Origin: Gryganskiella cystojenkinii
Taxonomy: Eukaryota; Mortierellomycota; Mortierellomycetes; Mortierellales; Mortierellaceae
Length of the DNA stretch: 11,330 nt
NCBI GenBank assembly: GCA_015852425.1
Contig: JAAAIG010000364.1
Coordinates: 1 to 11,330, forward strand
Direction of reading: 5' to 3'
Below are positions 8,367 through 11,330 of this stretch, piece after piece. The translations under genes were made by a program, and so were the position numbers. The stretch's first letter is position 1. The number at the start of each line of letters is the position of its first letter. The notes under the pieces were generated by a model that was given only the letters and a program-made list of their open reading frames with translations, was not told the DNA's origin and ran no database searches.

Positions 8367-8490
8367 TCATATCAGGTATCTGGGTTTGCTTTTGTATCTG
8401 CAAAAATATTGAAAACCTGTTGAGGCTGCTACCTTCCTTGGATCTTTTTCACACAGTTTCTGTCAACGATGACCTCTCCTTGGGACCTCC

Positions 8491-10250
8491 TTATGCGTGC
8501 TGCTCCTGCTCAAGACCAAGATCACCGACGGAAGCTGTGACCTCCTCAAGGACGGCCAGGATATTCATTGGCGGTTCAAAATCATCTGCACCAGCATCGG
8601 ATCCATAAATGATGCTCTCCTCCTGCAGCTGCACTTCCTGAGAAAATTCGCTATTTGGGTCCGCCAGTTGCCCTACTTCCTCCTCCGGGATCGAAGTATC
8701 AAAGGATTGGTTTCCATTCTGGTAGAACGAAGTAATGTTGATTTCCTTTGCGATCTTGGACTGAGTTGGTTGAATAGAACACAAAACAATGACAAAAATT
8801 GTTTTAGAATCTCATTGCCAGTGCTTTTCATATTCCTTATTGTTTTGGTTGATATTCTTGTTTTTACCTGTGCTCCTTCTCTAAAGCTCAATTTCTCGCT
8901 AAAGACCCGAAGGTTCCCACCTTGAGGGGTATGGTTGATAAACTCCAGACTGCCAACTTTGGACTTGACTTTGGAATAATCCACCTTCTTGGACGTAGGG
9001 ATCTTGAATCCCGAAGATGATCCTCCTGAAGACAAACGTCTCTGAGTCGTACTAGTGGTCGTGGAAGTACCATTCGAAGAAGTTGTCGAACGAGCTCCAC
9101 TAGGCGATCGGGAATGACCCTCGCCCGGCGAAAACGTGCCTCCGTTTGAGGAAGCCCTGCTATCGGGTCGTCCTCGAGTCCCGTTCGAAGCAGCCTTGTA
9201 AGCGATGTTATCCAAGGATCCGACCTTGGATTTAACATGATCAAACGATTGTTTTTGTGTGGGGATAATATGTTTTGAGAGCCTACGGGCACTTGCACTG
9301 CCACTGTTGGGACTCGAGGGCGAGAGTGGTGGACTGGTTGCGACCGACAAGTTGACGGAAGAACTCCGGCGAGAATGGAGAGGTGAGCGAGACGAGGTTG
9401 CTGTGGAAATCGAAATTGCTGCGGTGGTGGAAACTGTAGGGGTGGATGAGACTGTCCTGACTGTCGAGGAGGTCCGTGATGGTGGGGGAGATAGGGGCTG
9501 ACGAGCAGCGGTAGTCGAGCCCGTTCTCGAATGAGACTTTCCTGCCGTCGTCGTGGTTGTGATCACCATGGGTCGCCTACCACCGGAAGCGGCTGCCAAG
9601 GAAGGCGAACCAGGCAAAGCCGGGGTCGCACCGTCTTCGCCACCCTCCTTGGGTTGGACAACGAGTTTAGCATCAACTTTAGATTTGATGTGGGAAAAGT
9701 CTTGTTTGAAGGACTGGATTTTCTTTTCAGAAGCTTTTGGCTTGTAGCTGATGGCGTCCAGGGATCCGACCTTTGATTGAATGGTCGAGAACCGTTTGCT
9801 GGGTGCACCCGGGAGAGCAGGTCGACCGCCAGTAGGACTTGTCACGGAGACTCGACCAGTGGGCGAAGTGACGTTGGTTCGGGACGAGGACGACGTGCCT
9901 GAAGAAGTTGGGTGCGACTTTGTAGACCTTTCCAGGTTTACATGAGGAGCCGAAGGCACGGGCGATGGGGAAATGGGAGGAAGAGAACAAAGAGAGACAA
10001 GAAAGGTTGTGTCTTCCGGTGTAGTTGAGGTTGCAATTGAGCCAAATAGTGGAACGAGAAGGAGGCAATGTTCCCCGTGGGTGTTCGACTGGGTTGATTT
10101 TGGGGGTGAGTTTATCGTCACCACCGATTGCGAGAATGACAAAAAAGAAAGTAAAAAGAGCAGAGAGGAGAGGAGCGAGCGCAAAAAAAAAGGGTGCGGA
10201 TGAAGAATATGGAAAGAAGATGAAGCGTCAGGGTGTGGAGGACGCTTCAT
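8491..10250 (-). CDS. Tau/MAP2/MAP4-like microtubule-binding-repeat protein
   Basis: Predicted cytoplasmic microtubule-associated protein. Two minus-strand exons can be supported: 8868 up to at most 10250, and 8491..8760 (stop TAA). They join in phase 0 over a 107-nt intron (donor GTAAAA, acceptor CAACTCAG). Three clear copies of the tau-type repeat core SKVGSL[DE]xI occur at residues 159-167, 341-349 and 430-438, plus a degenerate copy at 185-201, numbered from ATG 10250. The last copy is nearly complete: HTPQGGNLRV, then EKLSFREGAQ, matches the VPGGGNKKI and KLTFRENA parts of animal tau repeats. Linkers of about 90-150 residues are Ser/Thr/Pro/Arg-rich and basic. The exon-2 tail of 89 residues is acidic. 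The start is uncertain. ATG 10250 is the only upstream in-frame Met, but it gives a leader with a signal-like hydrophobic stretch (about 20-40) that does not fit a cytoplasmic MAP. The true start may lie in an unseen upstream exon, with a plausible acceptor (CCCAACTTCTTCAG) just before 9898. Repeat assignment is strong; function is inferred. Confidence 0.78.
8868..8984 (-). repeat. Tau-type microtubule-binding repeat 4 (most complete)
   Basis: Residues 423-461. It contains KVKSKVGSLEFIN, then TPQGGNLRV and EKLSFREGAQ, and so covers the SKxGS core, the PGGG-like turn (PQGG here) and the KLTF-RENA-like end of the animal repeat. The exon ends exactly at its last codon. Confidence 0.8.
9180..9251 (-). 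repeat. Tau-type microtubule-binding repeat 3
   Basis: Residues 334-357. The core HVKSKVGSLDNIAYK differs from the animal consensus by only a few conservative changes. The PGGG turn is absent and the sequence then passes into a Ser/Gly/Arg-rich linker. Confidence 0.8.
9648..9698 (-). repeat. Degenerate tau-type repeat 2
   Basis: Residues 185-201. It keeps the FSHIKSKV half of the core, but GSLDNI is replaced by DAKLVV. It follows repeat 1 directly at a spacing of 31 residues between the SK pairs (159 to 190), the spacing of contiguous animal repeats. Confidence 0.6.
9702..9797 (-). repeat. Tau-type microtubule-binding repeat 1
   Basis: Residues 152-183. The core TIQSKVGSLDAISYKP is followed by a Lys-rich SEKKIQSFKQD stretch in the place of NKKIETHKLTF in animal tau. 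Its DNA closely matches repeat 3 across the KVGSL codons. Confidence 0.78.
10100..10210 (-). promoter_or_regulatory. Pyrimidine-rich block near the 5' end of the tau-like gene
   Basis: On the minus strand this stretch is dominated by T and C runs (T9, CTCTCCTCTC, T5 and T7), like the leaders directly before the other genes of the window. It may be the core promoter and 5' UTR, or the polypyrimidine part of a 5' intron. Either reading argues against it being translated as the N-terminus of the tau-like protein. Confidence 0.4.
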
Positions 10251-10433
10251 CAAAAATCACCCTCCCGGCTTTCATTTCGATTACAAAAAACAAATAAAAA
10301 GCAGGGCTGGTGAGCCAGCACATGGCTGACAGGGATTATGAGAGCAAGAAAACAAGAACAAAGGCTAGTGGGAAAACATGAAGAGAGTGAGCAAACAGGA
10401 AAGCTCTTGTAAAAGGGGAAAGGCGAGGTAGCT

Positions 10434-10686
10434 ATGACCAAAGTAAAGAAGACGGGTTATTTGAGACTTGATAGACCTAGCATTCCTCAGTTCAAACTCT
10501 CTGTTGCCGAAAAGATTCAGATCCGTTGGGATGTTTTGTTTGCAGGTATCAAAGACGATACGGGATCAAGACAGAGGATTAAAAAAAGGTGTGGAGGGTG
10601 AGAATTTTCATTCATTTTGTCACCCTGCAGATAATTTCGTTGTATGGTTCGTGCCGTGGGAACGAAGCAGCCCGGCCTCGGCCTGA
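10434..10686 (+). CDS. Weak candidate: small spliced ORF of unknown function
   Basis: ATG at 10434 opens a reading frame with reasonably coding-like composition. Without splicing it stops at 10601 (55 residues). A good donor (GCAG-GTATCA, intron from 10546) and a good acceptor (TTTTGTCACCCTGCAG, ending at 10630) allow the join 10434..10545, 10631..10686, also 55 residues, with phase 1 preserved across an 85-nt intron. No signal peptide, domain or family is recognised. Against it, the region before the ATG is purine-rich on this strand, unlike the leaders of the other + strand genes, and the product is very short. It may be chance, or a remnant of something longer. Confidence 0.2.
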
Positions 10687-11025
10687 CAACTCCAACCACC
10701 TGCATATGTCTCTCTATGTGCTTTCTCCGTGCTTTTATGTTCTCCCAATAATCGCGACACGAAAAACGCGTTGTCTTGATAACTATCTAGCACGATCACG
10801 GGGACACCCTACAAGCTCTTTTACAGGGTCTGGATCCTTTCGAGTCGTGGCATAATGCGTTTGCGAGGCAAAGTTGATTTTGAAAGTGAGTACAGGCGCA
10901 GCTCCCGTGGCCGCAGCAAACGGGTATACTTCAGCCACAAACTAAATGTCGAAATCCACAAGCCCAAACTGCGCTTTTCTCGGAACACAGCTTCAATGAA
11001 ACGACGTACAGTATAAAGAAAACTC

Positions 11026-11031
11026 TTTATT
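11026..11031 (-). terminator. Poly(A) signal of the right-edge gene
   Basis: AATAAA on the minus strand (TTTATT at 11026-11031) lies 50 nt beyond the proposed stop codon at 11081. It supports that stop as the end of the partial gene. Confidence 0.5.
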
Positions 11032-11080
11032 CCTTTCTTTTTTCTAAAACTTTTCTCGACTATTGATAGCCTCAAAGAAT

Positions 11081-11330
11081 CTATCTGAGTGTCATGGGTT
11101 GATCGTTTTCATTCATGGGACCCCGATCCCTTTCAGATCCAAACATAGCATCGACAGGCGACCAGAAGAAACCTTCGCGGAGAAGGCGTTGTTGGGTCTC
11201 GGTTGAGAGGGATATTTTAGTACTTTCTTGCTATTGCGGCGTGCGTAGCCGTCTCTTCCAGTCATATCGTGATTGACGTCAACAACGGTCGACACATCCT
11301 GAGCAGAAAATAGAACAGCAACCAAAAAAA
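11081..11330 (-). CDS. 3' end of an unidentified gene entering from the right edge (partial)
   Basis: Minus strand. The most coding-like reading of the last part is 11081..11230 (stop TAG), ending in TQQRLLREGFFWSPVDAM, FGSERDRGPMNENDQ and PMTLR. A poly(A) signal lies 50 nt downstream. Upstream, a strong acceptor (CTATTTTCTGCTCAG) ends at 11299, and the exon after it reads well in another frame (STVVDVNHDMTGRDGYARRN) for about 25 codons. The two good frames are offset by one base near the A4 run at about 11214. So either the real acceptor is the CAATAG just before 11230, or one A is missing from the sequence, or the gene carries a frameshift. No domain is recognised in this fragment. Confidence 0.5.

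Larger units (their letters stand above)
10254..11080. other. Region without a certain gene
   Basis: This 827-nt stretch should hold the promoter, and perhaps a first exon, of the tau-like gene (minus) and the 3' UTR of the partial gene at the right edge (minus). A minus-strand mini-exon is conceivable: ATG at 10853, then nine codons before a GTAAAA donor. Nothing confirms that it belongs to the tau-like gene. A weak + strand candidate gene is listed separately. No tRNA or repeat family was recognised. Confidence 0.4.

Noticed and set aside
8354..8925. Plus-strand ORFs over the 3' end of the tau-like gene
   Set aside because: They are antisense to exon 2 and the intron of the tau-like gene, whose splice and phase fit better.
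9259..9776. Plus-strand ORFs rich in Gly, Val and Glu
   Set aside because: They are antisense shadows of the Ser/Thr/Pro-rich linkers of the tau-like protein.
10470..10505. Possible tRNA B-box-like GTTCAAACTC
   Set aside because: No matching A box, acceptor stem or anticodon arm could be built around it.
1..11330. CRISPR arrays, insertion sequences or bacterial operon structure
   Set aside because: No direct-repeat arrays, terminal inverted repeats or transposase frames were seen; spliced genes with AATAAA signals mark the window as eukaryotic.

Overview
The window looks like nuclear DNA of an early-diverging fungus, most likely a mucoromycote or mortierellomycote. The genes are compact, protein-coding and rich in introns (97 to 412 nt, GT..AG), and their promoters and 5' leaders are pyrimidine-rich. 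Exon joins below were worked out by hand from splice signals, reading phase and protein-family conservation. There is no transcript evidence, and the organism call is inference.

Layout from left to right. (1) 291-760 (+) and 1299-1787 (+) are two tandem genes for short secreted or membrane-tethered proteins. Each has a hydrophobic leader exon, one phase-1 intron and a C-terminal cysteine-rich module resembling the extracellular N-terminal domain of the Opy2 membrane anchor. (2) 2073-4510 (-) is a five-exon, 650-residue carnitine O-acetyltransferase (CAT2 type) with a mitochondrial-type presequence. (3) 4875-5838 (+) is a two-exon secreted protein, divergent from CAT2, with six regularly spaced cysteines, a short polyQ run and an acidic tail. 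(4) 6146-8233 (+) is a four-exon, 575-residue QTRT2, the accessory subunit of eukaryotic queuine tRNA-ribosyltransferase. (5) 8491-about 10250 (-) encodes a protein with three clear and one degenerate copy of the microtubule-binding repeat of the animal tau/MAP2/MAP4 family, separated by long Ser/Thr/Pro-rich linkers. (6) 10254-11080 holds no certain gene, only a weak candidate for a small spliced ORF. (7) 11081-right edge (-) is the 3' end of a further gene.

The genes do not form a pathway. They are separate fungal transcription units with convergent (1787/2073, 8233/8491) and divergent (4510/4875) junctions. CAT2 moves acetyl units between organelles as acetylcarnitine, QTRT2 acts in queuosine modification of tRNA, and the tau-like protein is predicted to bind microtubules. 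The strongest item for follow-up is the tau-like gene. The small secreted cysteine-rich proteins, two of them tandem paralogues, are next.
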